Shown here: piece after piece, positions 42,882-51,704 of the stretch | Layout: each line of letters opens with the position of its first letter | How positions within the stretch are numbered: the first letter of the stretch is position 1 | Origin: JAFAHS01 sp046728175 | GTDB taxonomy: Bacteria; Desulfobacterota; Binatia; Binatales; Binataceae | DNA: 64,000 nt | Assembly: GCA_046728175.1 (NCBI GenBank) | Contig: JBKPEA010000050.1 | Span: 1-64,000, forward strand | Direction: 5' to 3' | Notes under the pieces: generated by a model | Told to the model about the DNA's origin: nothing | Seen by the model: the letters and a program-made list of their open reading frames with translations, nothing else | The model's database searches: none | Program-made: the position numbers and the translations under genes

Positions 42882-44536
42882 GACGCGGTTCTGAGCTCCC
42901 TGACGGTCGCGAGCTTTTTGCCGGCGCGCGCGCGGCGCTCGATCGCGGCGCGCACCAGGCCGCGAAACAGCGGATGACAGTCGAGCGGACGCGATTTCAG
43001 CTCGGGATGGAACTGACAGCCGATGAACCACGGATGACCCTTGAGCTCCATGATCTCGACCAGGTTGCCATCCGGCCAGCTACCGGTCGCGATCAATCCG
43101 ATCTTTTCCAGCCGATCGCGGTAGGCGTTATTGACCTCGTAGCGATGACGATGGCGCTCCGAGATCTTGCTGCGGCGGTATACCGAGGCGGTCAGCGTTC
43201 CGGGCTTGATGGTGCAGGGGTACGCACCCAGGCGCATGGTACCGCCCTTCTTGGTCACTTCCTTCTGGGTACCCATCAGGTCAATCACGGCGTCCGGGGT
43301 GTCTTCCGCAATCTCTCGTGAGTTGGCCCGCTTGATCCCGAGCAGATTTCGCGCGGCCTCGATCACCATCATGTGCAGGCCGAAGCAGATCCCGAGGATC
43401 GGCACCTGGTTTTCGCGCGCGTAGCGGACCGCGCGCATCTTGCCCTCGGTACCGCGCGCGCCGAATCCGCCCGGAATGATAATCGCATGCGCCTGGCCCA
43501 GGCGTTCCTCGACGTTCTGTTTCTCCAGCTCCTCGGAGTCGACGTAGTCGATATTGACCTTGGCCTCGTTGGCGATACCCCCGTGTGCGATCGCCTCGTG
43601 CAGGCTCTTGTAGGAGTCACCGATGTCGACGTATTTCCCGACCACCGCGATGTTCACGGTGACCCTGGGATTCTGCGAAACCTTCACCACCCGGCGCCAC
43701 TTGGTGAGGTTGGGCGCTCCGGTCCAGATGTTGAGTTTTTCGACTACCCGTTGATCGAGTCCTTCCTCGGACAGGTGCAGCGGCATGGCGTAGATGGTTT
43801 CCGCATCGGGATCGGAAATGACGCAATTCTCCTCGACGTTGCAAAAATGTGCGATCTTGGCCTTGACCTTCTGGTCGATCTGCTTGTCGCAGCGGCAGAT
43901 CAGCAGGTCCGGCTGGATTCCCAACCCGGTCAGTTCTTTCACGCTGTGTTGGGTGGGTTTGGTCTTTACCTCGCCCGCGGTCTTGATAAATGGCACCAGG
44001 GTCAGATGAACGTAGATGACGTTCTCGCGCCCGAGGTCCCAGCGAAATTCCCGCACCGCCTCCAGGAACGGCAGGCTCTCGATATCGCCAACCGTGCCCC
44101 CGATCTCCACGATGCACAGGTCCGCGCCTTCCGCCGCGGCCAGTATCCGCCGTTTGATCTCATCGGTGATATGCGGGATGACCTGCACGGTTGCGCCCAG
44201 ATAGTCGCCGCGTCGTTCCTTCTGGATCACCGTGTCGTAGATCTGCCCGGTCGTGCAGTTGTTGCGCCGGCTCATCCGGGTCTGCACGAAGCGTTCATAG
44301 TGGCCGAGGTCGAGATCGGTCTCTGCGCCGTCGTCGGTTACGAACACTTCGCCGTGCTGAGTCGGACTCATGGTGCCGGGGTCGACGTTGATGTAGGGGT
44401 CCATCTTCAGCATCGTCACCTTGAGGCCGCGCGCTTCCAGGAGCGCACCCAGCGACGCCGCCGCCAGTCCCTTCCCTAGCGAAGAGACCACCCCGCCGGT
44501 TACGAAAATGAATTTGGTTTTCCCGCGCTCCACCAT
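42878..44536 (-). CDS. pyrG: CTP synthase
   Basis: 552 residues from ATG 44536 (GGAAGAAG upstream). The synthetase domain starts KFIFVTGGVVSSLGKGLAAA (residues 6-25). The glutaminase domain has GICFGLHMMVIEAARN near 389-404 (nucleophile Cys), and CQFHPELKSRP near 525-535 (His/Glu). CTP is needed for CMP-KDO, which explains the kdsB-pyrG-kdsA operon. It starts 16 bases after the kdsB stop. Confidence 0.96.
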   Translation of the reverse strand: MVERGKTKFIFVTGGVVSSLGKGLAAASLGALLEARGLKVTMLKMDPYINVDPGTMSPTQHGEVFVTDDGAETDLDLGHYERFVQTRMSRRNNCTTGQIYDTVIQKERRGDYLGATVQVIPHITDEIKRRILAAAEGADLCIVEIGGTVGDIESLPFLEAVREFRWDLGRENVIYVHLTLVPFIKTAGEVKTKPTQHSVKELTGLGIQPDLLICRCDKQIDQKVKAKIAHFCNVEENCVISDPDAETIYAMPLHLSEEGLDQRVVEKLNIWTGAPNLTKWRRVVKVSQNPRVTVNIAVVGKYVDIGDSYKSLHEAIAHGGIANEAKVNIDYVDSEELEKQNVEERLGQAHAIIIPGGFGARGTEGKMRAVRYARENQVPILGICFGLHMMVIEAARNLLGIKRANSREIAEDTPDAVIDLMGTQKEVTKKGGTMRLGAYPCTIKPGTLTASVYRRSKISERHRHRYEVNNAYRDRLEKIGLIATGSWPDGNLVEIMELKGHPWFIGCQFHPELKSRPLDCHPLFRGLVRAAIERRARAGKKLATVRELRTAS

Positions 44537-44552
44537 GATGACTTCTTCCCCC

Positions 44553-45284
44553 CTACCTCCGCGCCAAAGACGCCTGAGCCCGGGCCCTGGCAAGGTCCTC
44601 AGCAGTATCTATCTCAAGCGATGGCGCCACGGAAGGCACCACCCGGATTGCGTAACCATTTTCGAGCGCGCGGAGTTGCTCGAGTTTTTCGATTCGCTCC
44701 AGCACCCCCCGCGGCAGGGCCGCAAACCGGAGTAGGAACTCGCGCCGATAAGCGTATACGCCGATGTGGCGCAGCGCGACGGCGGGGATTGCTTCCGTGT
44801 CGCGCGGATATGGAATCGACGCGCGCGAAAAATACAGCGCGTTGCCCTGGGCGCCACGCACCACCTTCACGACGTTCGGATTGATCCATTCATGCTGATC
44901 GACGATCGGCGTGCCAAGGGTCGCCATCGCGATCGACGGATCGGCTCGCATCGGGGTCGCGAGCCCTTCCAGGTCGGCGGGATCGAGGAACGGCAAATCG
45001 CCCTGCACGTTGAGGTAAACCTCGGCGGAAACCCTGCGCGCCACTTCCGCGATTCGATCGGTGCCGCTCTGGTGGGTCGCCGCGGTGATCATCGCCTCGC
45101 CTCCCGCACGCCGTACCACCTCGGCAATCCGCTCATCGTCGGTTGCCACGATCGTTCTATCGATCGCTCGCGCCTTGGTGGTTTGTTGCCAGACGCGGAC
45201 CACCATCGGCACTCCATCGATCTCCGCCAGAGCCTTGGCAGGCAGGCGCGTGGAACCGTAGCGCGCCGGAATCACGGCGATCAC
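44553..45284 (-). CDS. kdsB: CMP-KDO synthetase (KDO cytidylyltransferase)
   Basis: 243 residues from a GTG start. IPARYGSTRLPAKALAEIDG at residues 4-23 is the nucleotidyltransferase signature, and NVQGDLPFLDPADLE near 92-106 holds the metal-binding Asp. It activates KDO with CTP. First gene of kdsB-pyrG-kdsA. Confidence 0.94.
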   Translation of the reverse strand: MIAVIPARYGSTRLPAKALAEIDGVPMVVRVWQQTTKARAIDRTIVATDDERIAEVVRRAGGEAMITAATHQSGTDRIAEVARRVSAEVYLNVQGDLPFLDPADLEGLATPMRADPSIAMATLGTPIVDQHEWINPNVVKVVRGAQGNALYFSRASIPYPRDTEAIPAVALRHIGVYAYRREFLLRFAALPRGVLERIEKLEQLRALENGYAIRVVPSVAPSLEIDTAEDLARARAQASLARR

Positions 45285-45490
45285 CGATGACGCTGCCAGC
45301 TTACTCCCTCTTTTGCGCTGGGACTGGAAGCTCGACGGGGCACGTATATTGGTAACCGTCGCGTACCGGCCTTGTCAATTTCGTGGGGTTCGGTTTCCCA
45401 CAAAAGGTGGTCCCGGGCCGTCAATCGCGAAATAGGCTGACGGGTGTTCATCGGCCCGCAAGAAAAAATCCCGGCGGGAGCAAGGTTCGC

Positions 45491-45532
45491 TTGACATCGG
45501 CGGCTGGGCACGGTTAGTGTTCGTTCACTAAC
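45491..45532 (+). promoter_or_regulatory. Candidate promoter and TetR-type operator of the tetR-like gene
   Basis: TTGACA (45491-45496) and TTAGTG (45514-45519) are 17 bases apart. Over the -10 lies an exact dyad, GTTAGTG (45513-45519), six bases, CACTAAC (45526-45532). It sits two bases before the GTG start, which fits autorepression by blocking transcription; the transcript leader would be very short. Confidence 0.6.
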
Positions 45533-45534
45533 TA

Positions 45535-46116
45535 GTGCAGGTACTCAAGGAAAAACCGGGCACCAAACGGCCGGCGATCGTGGCCGCGGCGACCTCGTTG
45601 TTCGCCAAGGTCGGCGTCGATGCTACCAGCATGCGGGACATAGCCGAGGCGGCGGGGGTGCGCGAGGCCGCGATCTATCGCCACTTCACCGGGAAGGAGC
45701 AGATGGCGCAGGAGATCTTCGCAAGCTGGTATGGCTGGTACGGCCAGCAGGTACGCCGGATCGTAGAGGGGAAGCGCCCCCTGCGGGCGAAGCTGCGAGC
45801 TCTGGTCCACGTGGAATTCGAAACCGCCCGGACCCACCCGCAGGAGTTTCTGTATTTTTGTGAGAACGAAGCCCGGTTCCTCGCCGCGCTTCCGCAAGGC
45901 GTGCCACGCGTCCGGCAAGAACTCATCAGGATGATCCGCGAGGGGCAGAGCCACCGAGAGGTGCGCGCCGGTGATCCGGGGTTGCTGGCGGACCTGCTGA
46001 GCGGGGCGCTCTGCGCGGTGGCCATTTCAGCGCTTGTACGCCGGGACTTGGAGGTCCTGGGTGGGGAAAAATTGACTGCCGAGAGCTGTTGGCAGATGCT
46101 CCGGCTCAACCGTTGA
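45535..46116 (+). CDS. TetR-family transcriptional regulator
   Basis: 193 residues from GTG 45535. The N-terminal helix-turn-helix (about residues 11-58) reads PAIVAAATSLFAKVGVDATS and RDIAEAAGVREAAIYRHF. The C-terminal domain, about 80-193, is a ligand-binding helical bundle. Its own promoter has a perfect dyad (45513-45532). The two genes that follow in the same direction (NTF2-like 46128 and methyltransferase 46543) are likely in its regulon. Confidence 0.92.
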   Translation: MQVLKEKPGTKRPAIVAAATSLFAKVGVDATSMRDIAEAAGVREAAIYRHFTGKEQMAQEIFASWYGWYGQQVRRIVEGKRPLRAKLRALVHVEFETARTHPQEFLYFCENEARFLAALPQGVPRVRQELIRMIREGQSHREVRAGDPGLLADLLSGALCAVAISALVRRDLEVLGGEKLTAESCWQMLRLNR

Positions 46117-46127
46117 GGAGGTTTCTC

Positions 46128-46493
46128 ATGACTGCGGAAGAGGAACTCATCAGGCGCTATTTCGATGCATTCAACCGGCACGACGTCGAAGCCGTCGTCG
46201 CCTGTTTCCACCCCGACGCAGTGCTGGTCGGGCCGAACGGCAAACGCCTGGTCGGCCTCGCAGAGGTGCGCCGTTCGTACGAAACCGAGTTCGGACTGTT
46301 TCCTGATGCGCATTGCGAGCTACGTCTGTGCACCGGCAATAACGGACGCGGGGTAGCTGAGTCCTTCTTTACGGGAACCCGATCGCGACGCGGAAAGATC
46401 GAAGCGATTGGCGCGGAGGTGATGGAGATCGTGGACGGCAAGATCAAGGAGATCCGCGACTATCATCAGCCGGTGCCCGCCACGGCGGCTTAG
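46128..46493 (+). CDS. NTF2-like (SnoaL/ketosteroid-isomerase fold) protein
   Basis: 121 residues behind GAGGAGG. The fold is shown by EEELIRRYFDAFNRHDVEAV at the start, followed by HPDAVLVGPNG, and the C-terminal beta strands EIVDGKIKEIRDYHQP. Such proteins act as isomerases, hydratases or binding proteins in the cytosol; the reaction cannot be set. Downstream of the TetR gene in the same direction, with 11 bases between the two. Confidence 0.85.
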   Translation: MTAEEELIRRYFDAFNRHDVEAVVACFHPDAVLVGPNGKRLVGLAEVRRSYETEFGLFPDAHCELRLCTGNNGRGVAESFFTGTRSRRGKIEAIGAEVMEIVDGKIKEIRDYHQPVPATAA

Positions 46494-46542
46494 CAGACGC
46501 CCCGCGTCAGACTCCAACCCATCGTGCGGTCCTAAGTCCAAC

Positions 46543-47349
46543 ATGAAATCGGCTGGCAACACCGGACTGGTCGATGTGGGCGCGATCTACGGCGGACCGC
46601 AGGGCGACCTGTATTCACTCCTGATGGGGCAGCAGCTTCACGCCGGCGGAATGAACGCCTCGCTCGATCTTGCCGAACGCGCAGGCATCGGCGCCGGACA
46701 GAAAGGAATCGATCTGTGCTGCGGCACTGGCGGCGGCATGCGCGTGCTCGTGCGGTTTTGCAAGGTTGCTTCCATGGTCGGCATCGATCTTACCCCGCGC
46801 AACGTCGAGCGAGGAGAGCAACGGTGCCGCGAAGAAGGACTCGCCGATCGGGTCCGTTTCGTGGTCGCTGACGCGTGTTGCACCGGTCTGCCGGGCAGGA
46901 ACGCTGATTTCGTATGGGGCGAGGACGCGTGGTGCTATGTCCCGGACAAGGCGAAGCTGGTGGCAGAAGCGGCGCGCCTGATTCGTCCAGGCGGTGTAGT
47001 CGCCTTCACCGACTGGGTCGAAGGGCCGACCGAGCTTAGCGCCGAGGAGGCTCAGCGCGCTTTGACCCTGATGGGGTTCGTCAATGTTCTCGATATACCC
47101 CGCTACGTCCGACTGCTGAGCGACCACGGGTGCGAGGTGCGGGTGGCGCAAGATACTGGGTATCTTCCGGAGTTCTTCGATCTGGGTTTGAAAATGATCG
47201 AGAAGCAGTTTACCTATGACGTTCTCGCGACCGTCCAGTTTCGGATTGACGTGCTGAAGATCATCGCCGATAATTTTCGGTTCCTCGGCGGTCTCGCGCG
47301 AGCGGCCAAACTGATCCAGGCACGCTTCGTGGGTCGCAGGGTCGCCTGA
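46543..47349 (+). CDS. SAM-dependent methyltransferase (class I)
   Basis: 268 residues. Motif I is GIDLCCGTGGGMRVLVR near 55-71, motif II region GIDLTPRNVERGEQR near 80-94, and FVWGEDAWCYVPDKAKL near 119-135. The pattern CCGTGGGMR is close to sarcosine/dimethylglycine- or phosphoethanolamine-type N-methyltransferases, but the acceptor cannot be assigned. The C-terminal ~80 residues are a helical cap. Confidence 0.86.
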   Translation: MKSAGNTGLVDVGAIYGGPQGDLYSLLMGQQLHAGGMNASLDLAERAGIGAGQKGIDLCCGTGGGMRVLVRFCKVASMVGIDLTPRNVERGEQRCREEGLADRVRFVVADACCTGLPGRNADFVWGEDAWCYVPDKAKLVAEAARLIRPGGVVAFTDWVEGPTELSAEEAQRALTLMGFVNVLDIPRYVRLLSDHGCEVRVAQDTGYLPEFFDLGLKMIEKQFTYDVLATVQFRIDVLKIIADNFRFLGGLARAAKLIQARFVGRRVA

Positions 47350-47577
47350 TCCAGCCGGCCTCGGGCGATCGCAGCGACCGACGACCACCCGCTAGCCGAC
47401 GTGCAAGATCCCGCGGGAGCCGACTTAGCGGGAACCGGGAATGGGTCGAACAAGTCGTGGAAGTTGTGGGCAGGCCGACTCGTCGCGGAGGGTTTGATGC
47501 GCCTGCGGACCAGGAATTTGTGGCGGCTTTCCCTTTCCGGGGTCGGAAGCAAGTCAGGTCGGGTCGCGCACAGCGCC

Positions 47578-47703
47578 CTACTTTCCTCGCTTGCGGGTTC
47601 TGCGCATGCGCCGCTGGCGGGCCTTCGCCTGGACCGGATTGCTGCGACGCTTGCGCGCCATTTTGCGATTACGCCGATTACGCTGACGTGAAGCTACTTT
47701 CAT
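47578..47703 (-). CDS. Small Arg/Lys-rich protein, 41 aa
   Basis: 41 residues, beginning MKVASRQRNRRNRKMARKRR. About half the residues are Arg or Lys. Its ATG (47701-47703) overlaps the TGA of the DD-carboxypeptidase gene (47700-47702) in an ATGA arrangement, so the two genes are translationally coupled. No known family is recognised; similar basic small proteins bind rRNA or DNA. A second such gene is at 1239-1346, but the two share no clear alignment beyond composition. Confidence 0.6.
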   Translation of the reverse strand: MKVASRQRNRRNRKMARKRRSNPVQAKARQRRMRRTRKRGK

Positions 47704-48935
47704 TGCGGCTCCGGGTTTTGAGGGGTCTGATTGTAGGCGGTTGGTTTTGCGGCATTCCATCCCGAGTCGCCGGCCTGCAAGGTGTCGCCCGGCAGGCTGA
47801 TTGAAACCGGACTCAGCGCCGTTGCTTCCGTCACTATCCCGTCCCGGTTGTGCACCACCACCAGCCCGAGCTGTTCTCCTGCCTTGATCGGACCGCCGAC
47901 CGAGTTCGGTACGCGATATTCGAGCTGGATGCCCGCGGTGTCGTCGCGCGGCAGTACGACTTTGAGCTCGCGACCGACGATCGGCTGGATAAATTGCCCG
48001 GTCTCCACCCGGACCTGCACCGGTAGCGCCTCGCCCGACTTGAGCAGCGCCACCGCCGTGTAGTTTGCGAATCCCCATTCCAGCAACCTCGCCGACTGGG
48101 CAAAGCGTTGCTGGTTGGATGCCGCGCCAAGTATCACGCTTACCAGGCGCAGGTTACCGCGTCTGGCGGTCGCGGTGAGATTGAATCCAGCCTGGAACGT
48201 GAATCCGGTCTTCAGTCCGTCGCATCCGTCGAAGCGCCCGATAAGATGATTGGTATTGTGCAGGATGCAGACTCCGCCATCGAAGTCCGCTTGCTCGAGT
48301 CCCGACCACTTCAGGAGATCCGTTCCGTTGATAATCGCGCGCGCCAGCGTGGCCAGGTCGCGCGCCGAGGTCTGATCGACGTCGCGGGTGGGCCGCGGCG
48401 GTAACCCGTCGACGGTGTTGTACGCGGTGCTGGTCATCCCGAGACTTCGCGCACGCGCATTCATCATCCGCACCGTCGCTTCCACCGAGCCCCCGATCTT
48501 TTCCGCGATCGCGACCGCGGCATCGTTAGCCGACTTGATCAGCGCCGCCTTTATCAGTTCCTCGAATGGGTAGACCTGTCCCTCGATCAGGCCGACCCGC
48601 GATCCCCCCGTATGCGCGGCGCGTTCCGAGACTCGCACCGGGTCGTTCGGTCTGACGTTGCCAGCCTTAAGCTGATCTTCCGCGATCAGCAGCAACATCA
48701 TCTTGGCCATCGATGCCGGGGGCCACGACATGTCGGCATTAGACTCGTAGAGAACTTTGCCGCTGTCGGCATCCTCGACCAGTGCGCCTTTAAACGGCTC
48801 GACTTCGGTCTTCACACGCTTGGCGGACGCGTGCCCGTGTCTGCCGTGCCGTACCGCGGCGCCCGCCGGGCCTGCCAGCAGCCCGAGTACCGCCCCCCCG
48901 GTCAATATCGCTGCGATCTTATGCGATGCTCTCAT
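47700..48935 (-). CDS. dacC: D-alanyl-D-alanine carboxypeptidase (PBP5/6-like)
   Basis: 411 residues from ATG 48935. A signal peptide spans about 5-28 (ILTGGAVLGLLAGPAGA). Penicillin-binding active-site motifs: SMAKM (SxxK) near residues 74-78, SAND (SxN) near 130-133 and LKTGFTF (KTG) near 236-242. The C-terminal domain with a pair of beta segments fits PBP5/6-type enzymes. It trims the terminal D-Ala of peptidoglycan stem peptides in the periplasm. The stop overlaps the start of the small basic gene. Confidence 0.92.
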   Translation of the reverse strand: MRASHKIAAILTGGAVLGLLAGPAGAAVRHGRHGHASAKRVKTEVEPFKGALVEDADSGKVLYESNADMSWPPASMAKMMLLLIAEDQLKAGNVRPNDPVRVSERAAHTGGSRVGLIEGQVYPFEELIKAALIKSANDAAVAIAEKIGGSVEATVRMMNARARSLGMTSTAYNTVDGLPPRPTRDVDQTSARDLATLARAIINGTDLLKWSGLEQADFDGGVCILHNTNHLIGRFDGCDGLKTGFTFQAGFNLTATARRGNLRLVSVILGAASNQQRFAQSARLLEWGFANYTAVALLKSGEALPVQVRVETGQFIQPIVGRELKVVLPRDDTAGIQLEYRVPNSVGGPIKAGEQLGLVVVHNRDGIVTEATALSPVSISLPGDTLQAGDSGWNAAKPTAYNQTPQNPEPQ

Positions 48936-48995
48936 CCACCCCCCCCGATTCCATCCACCCATTGTGCAGATGCGTGCGGTTTTTCCCCCAAGGCA

Positions 48996-49700
48996 CTACG
49001 GCTTGCGCGCGAAGCCGCTCTGCCCCGAGAGGCCCTCCAGGCCAGTCCGTTCGACGCGTTGCAAGATATTCAAATTCGCGCGCGCCGGGGCATAGTCGGG
49101 GTTCGCCGCCACCAACTCCGTCCACTCGTCGTGCGCGCGTAGGTACTTGCCTTCTTCGGCGTAGATCGCGCCCAAGGTGTTGTGCGCCTCTACCTGGGTA
49201 GGATCAATCTGCAGCGAAAGCAGCATCTGCTGCTCGGCCTGATCGAGCATGCCGCGGCGCTCGAACGCAAGCGCGAGATTAAAATGCGGCTCCGCATGGT
49301 CCGGTCCCAGGAGCGCCGAAAGCCGCAATACCTCGGTGGCATCCTGAAGCTGCCCATTCTCCAGATAGAGGAGGCCGAGATTGAGAAACAGTTGCCAGTC
49401 ATCAAGCCCCAGGCTCACCGCTTTCTGGTACTCGGCGAGTTCGCGCTGATGCTGTCCCATCAGGCCGTATGCGAACCCGAGATGATAATGTGCCAGTGCA
49501 TTGTTTGGATTGCTGTCGATCACCTCGCGATGGCGCTGAATCGCTTCAGGGTAGTTCTCCATCCCCAGGTAGTAGTCGGCCACTGCGTCACAAACTTGAT
49601 CATCGGGAGAGGAACTCCCGCCGGCGGCCGACGCGAAACCGAGCGACTGGAGGACCAGCACTATCAGGACGCAGAGCCCCGCGCGGTAAAGAATTGACAC
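48996..49700 (-). CDS. Secreted TPR-repeat protein
   Basis: 234 residues from a GTG start. A signal peptide runs to about residue 26 (LQSLGFASAAGG). Residues ~35-220 contain about five TPR-like helix pairs (for example NALAHYHLGFAYGLMGQHQR, LFLNLGLLYLENGQLQDATE, AHNTLGAIYAEEGKYLRAHD). It is probably periplasmic and scaffolding. It shares strand and region with the DD-carboxypeptidase and is 60 bases upstream of it. Confidence 0.84.
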   Translation of the reverse strand: MSILYRAGLCVLIVLVLQSLGFASAAGGSSSPDDQVCDAVADYYLGMENYPEAIQRHREVIDSNPNNALAHYHLGFAYGLMGQHQRELAEYQKAVSLGLDDWQLFLNLGLLYLENGQLQDATEVLRLSALLGPDHAEPHFNLALAFERRGMLDQAEQQMLLSLQIDPTQVEAHNTLGAIYAEEGKYLRAHDEWTELVAANPDYAPARANLNILQRVERTGLEGLSGQSGFARKP

Positions 49701-49901
49701 TTAGATGCTCACTTTCACGCCTTTGCGAGAAAGCAGAGCGATGGTAGCAGGAAAATTGCGGCAAGAAAAAGCAGTAAGCCCCACGCCGCCTTAGGTATGG
49801 CGAGGCGACACTTCGCGGCACCCTCGGGTCATGTATGCGCGGCCGACCGCAGGGAAGGACAGCGGCTGCCCTTCCACCCCTGTTCCGTCGCGACGCTGAT
49901 C

Positions 49902-50144
49902 TTAGTGGGCGGTAGAGTCTGACGGGGCGGCAGATGGCTCCGCGCCGCTGCCGCTCGACTCACCGGATTCTTCGCCCTTCTTCTTGTGGTGATGATGCTT
50001 GTGGGCAGGCTTTTCCGATGCGGCAGGGCTTGCCTCGGGGGCCGGGCTGGCTTCGGGTGAGCTGGCGCCGCTCTGCGCAAAGGCCGGGACGGCAATCGCA
50101 CTAGCGAAGATAGCGGCGGTGAGAATGGAGAGGGCGCGCTTCAT
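49902..50144 (-). CDS. Small secreted His/Ser/Pro-rich protein
   Basis: 80 residues with a strong signal peptide (MKRALSILTAAIFASAIAVP, cleavage near AFAQ) behind an AAGGAGA site. The mature part is low-complexity: Ser/Glu/Ala/Pro repeats flank KPAHKHHHHKKKGEE with six His in a short window. It may bind metal such as Ni, Cu or Zn. No recognised family. Confidence 0.75.
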   Translation of the reverse strand: MKRALSILTAAIFASAIAVPAFAQSGASSPEASPAPEASPAASEKPAHKHHHHKKKGEESGESSGSGAEPSAAPSDSTAH

Positions 50145-50346
50145 ATCAGTTGGTCTCCTTGCTTTTTGAGCGGTCCGTCATTGGCCGCCTCGACATCCGG
50201 TGGGTATAGCTATTGCCGTGCCACCTCTGCAACATCGAGTTTTTCCGGCATTTACGCAGGATTTTGTACTCCCGCGAGCCAAACTGACGGAATCCGTCCA
50301 GATACTGGCCGTTTTGCGCTATTGTGACAGGCGCCCCGCGTGCGCT

Positions 50347-51069
50347 TCAATCTTTTTTCGCTTCCCGGCGCAAATCGCCATAGAGCGTAAACAATTCCTT
50401 AAAGGCGCGCGCGACCACCTTGATATTTGCGCCCGATTGCTCGCCCGCCAGTCGCGGCAGGTGGGTTACCTCGACCTCACGGACCGTGGCGCCCAATCCG
50501 ACCAGCCTCATCATCAGTTCGGTGGAAATCATCGCGCCTCGCGCGCGCAGCTGGATCCGGTCCAGGAACTCGCGCTTGAAAAGCTTGAACCCGCAATCGA
50601 TGTCGTGGATGCCGACGCCCAACAGCATGCGCACCAGCAGCGTCCATGCCTCGCCATTGAGTTTACGAATCAGGCTATCGGCGCGATGGATCCGGCGCCC
50701 GACCACCACGTCGTATTCCGGGACGAAGGCGACCAGTTTACCGAGCTCGTTTGGATCAAACTGGCCATCTCCGTCGGACAGCACCACGTAGGGCAGCTTG
50801 GCCGCACGAATCCCCGAGCTCACCGCATCGCCATAGCCGCGATTGACCCGGTGATGAACCACTCGCACGTGGCTGTCCTCCGCCGCCAGACGCTCCGCAA
50901 TCTCGCCGGTTCGGTCGCCGCTGCCATCGTTGACGACGATGACCTCGTACGCCTGGGCAAACCGGGGCAGCGCGGCAAGGTAACCGCGTACCACGCGCTC
51001 GACGTTGGCTTCTTCGTTATGCGACGGCAGAAAGACGCTCAGCCCTGGAACAGGTACCGGGTTGTTCAC
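50347..51069 (-). CDS. Family 2 glycosyltransferase (dolichyl/polyprenyl phosphate type)
   Basis: 240 residues from GTG 51069; a longer frame exists but runs into the flavin-reductase gene and carries no family sequence. VFLPSHNEEANVERVVRGY, VIVVNDGSGDRTGEIAERL and VLSDGDGQFDPNEL (DxD) are the GT2 signatures, and HDIDCGFKLFKREF is typical of DPM1/GtrB-like enzymes. No transmembrane helices follow the catalytic domain. Membrane-associated by lipid substrate; sugar unknown. Confidence 0.86.
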   Translation of the reverse strand: MNNPVPVPGLSVFLPSHNEEANVERVVRGYLAALPRFAQAYEVIVVNDGSGDRTGEIAERLAAEDSHVRVVHHRVNRGYGDAVSSGIRAAKLPYVVLSDGDGQFDPNELGKLVAFVPEYDVVVGRRIHRADSLIRKLNGEAWTLLVRMLLGVGIHDIDCGFKLFKREFLDRIQLRARGAMISTELMMRLVGLGATVREVEVTHLPRLAGEQSGANIKVVARAFKELFTLYGDLRREAKKD

Positions 51070-51109
51070 GGGGGACCAGGTCGCATGGAGAATTCCGATT
51101 GGCGCCCGC

Positions 51110-51586
51110 TCAGTCGCCGAGCGCCCGATATCCGCCTCGGAAAAAGAGCAGCGGCCTCGCGTCGCGCGTTTCCGCCTGATCGATCTCGCCAAGGTAGATC
51201 GTGTGGTCTCCACCCTCGTATGTGGAAACCACCCGGCACTCGATGTAGCCGATGGTGCCGTGGAGAATCGGCGCCCCATTGGCGCCGAGGCGATAGCTGA
51301 TGTCGACGAACTTGTTGCCACCGCTGACCGCGAATTTTCGTGATACGTCTTCCTGGTCGTCAGCGAGAATATTGACCGTGAACACACGGGTCTCTTCGAA
51401 GCACGGGTAGCTTTCCGCTTTCTTGTCTACGCAGACCAGCACCAGAGGCGGCGTCAGCGAGACCGAGGTGAACGCGTTGGCAGTGAGGCCGTGCAGCTCG
51501 CCCGAGCTTCGCAGGCTGGTTATGACGGTAACGCCAGTAGCGAAATGGCCCATCACGCGGCGCAATTCGTTTTTGTCAATTGGCAT
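51110..51586 (-). CDS. Flavin reductase-like (FMN-binding split barrel) protein, copy A
   Basis: 158 residues. The FMN-binding split barrel starts MPIDKNELRRVMGHFATGVTVIT, with GLTANAFTSVSLTPPLVLVC near 33-52 and GGDHTIYLGEIDQAE near 124-138. This family supplies reduced flavin to two-component monooxygenases. It could serve the HpaB-like enzyme at 14999, but is 35 kb away. Confidence 0.86.
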   Translation of the reverse strand: MPIDKNELRRVMGHFATGVTVITSLRSSGELHGLTANAFTSVSLTPPLVLVCVDKKAESYPCFEETRVFTVNILADDQEDVSRKFAVSGGNKFVDISYRLGANGAPILHGTIGYIECRVVSTYEGGDHTIYLGEIDQAETRDARPLLFFRGGYRALGD

Positions 51587-51704
51587 CGAAAAAATCTCCG
51601 CGCGGATGCTAGCAAAGCGTTTTGTCGCCGGTCAATTTGGTCTCCCGGGGATAACGACGAGACGCGATCGCGGTTGACTCAGGTTCACGCGTAGAGCCCC
51701 TGTC

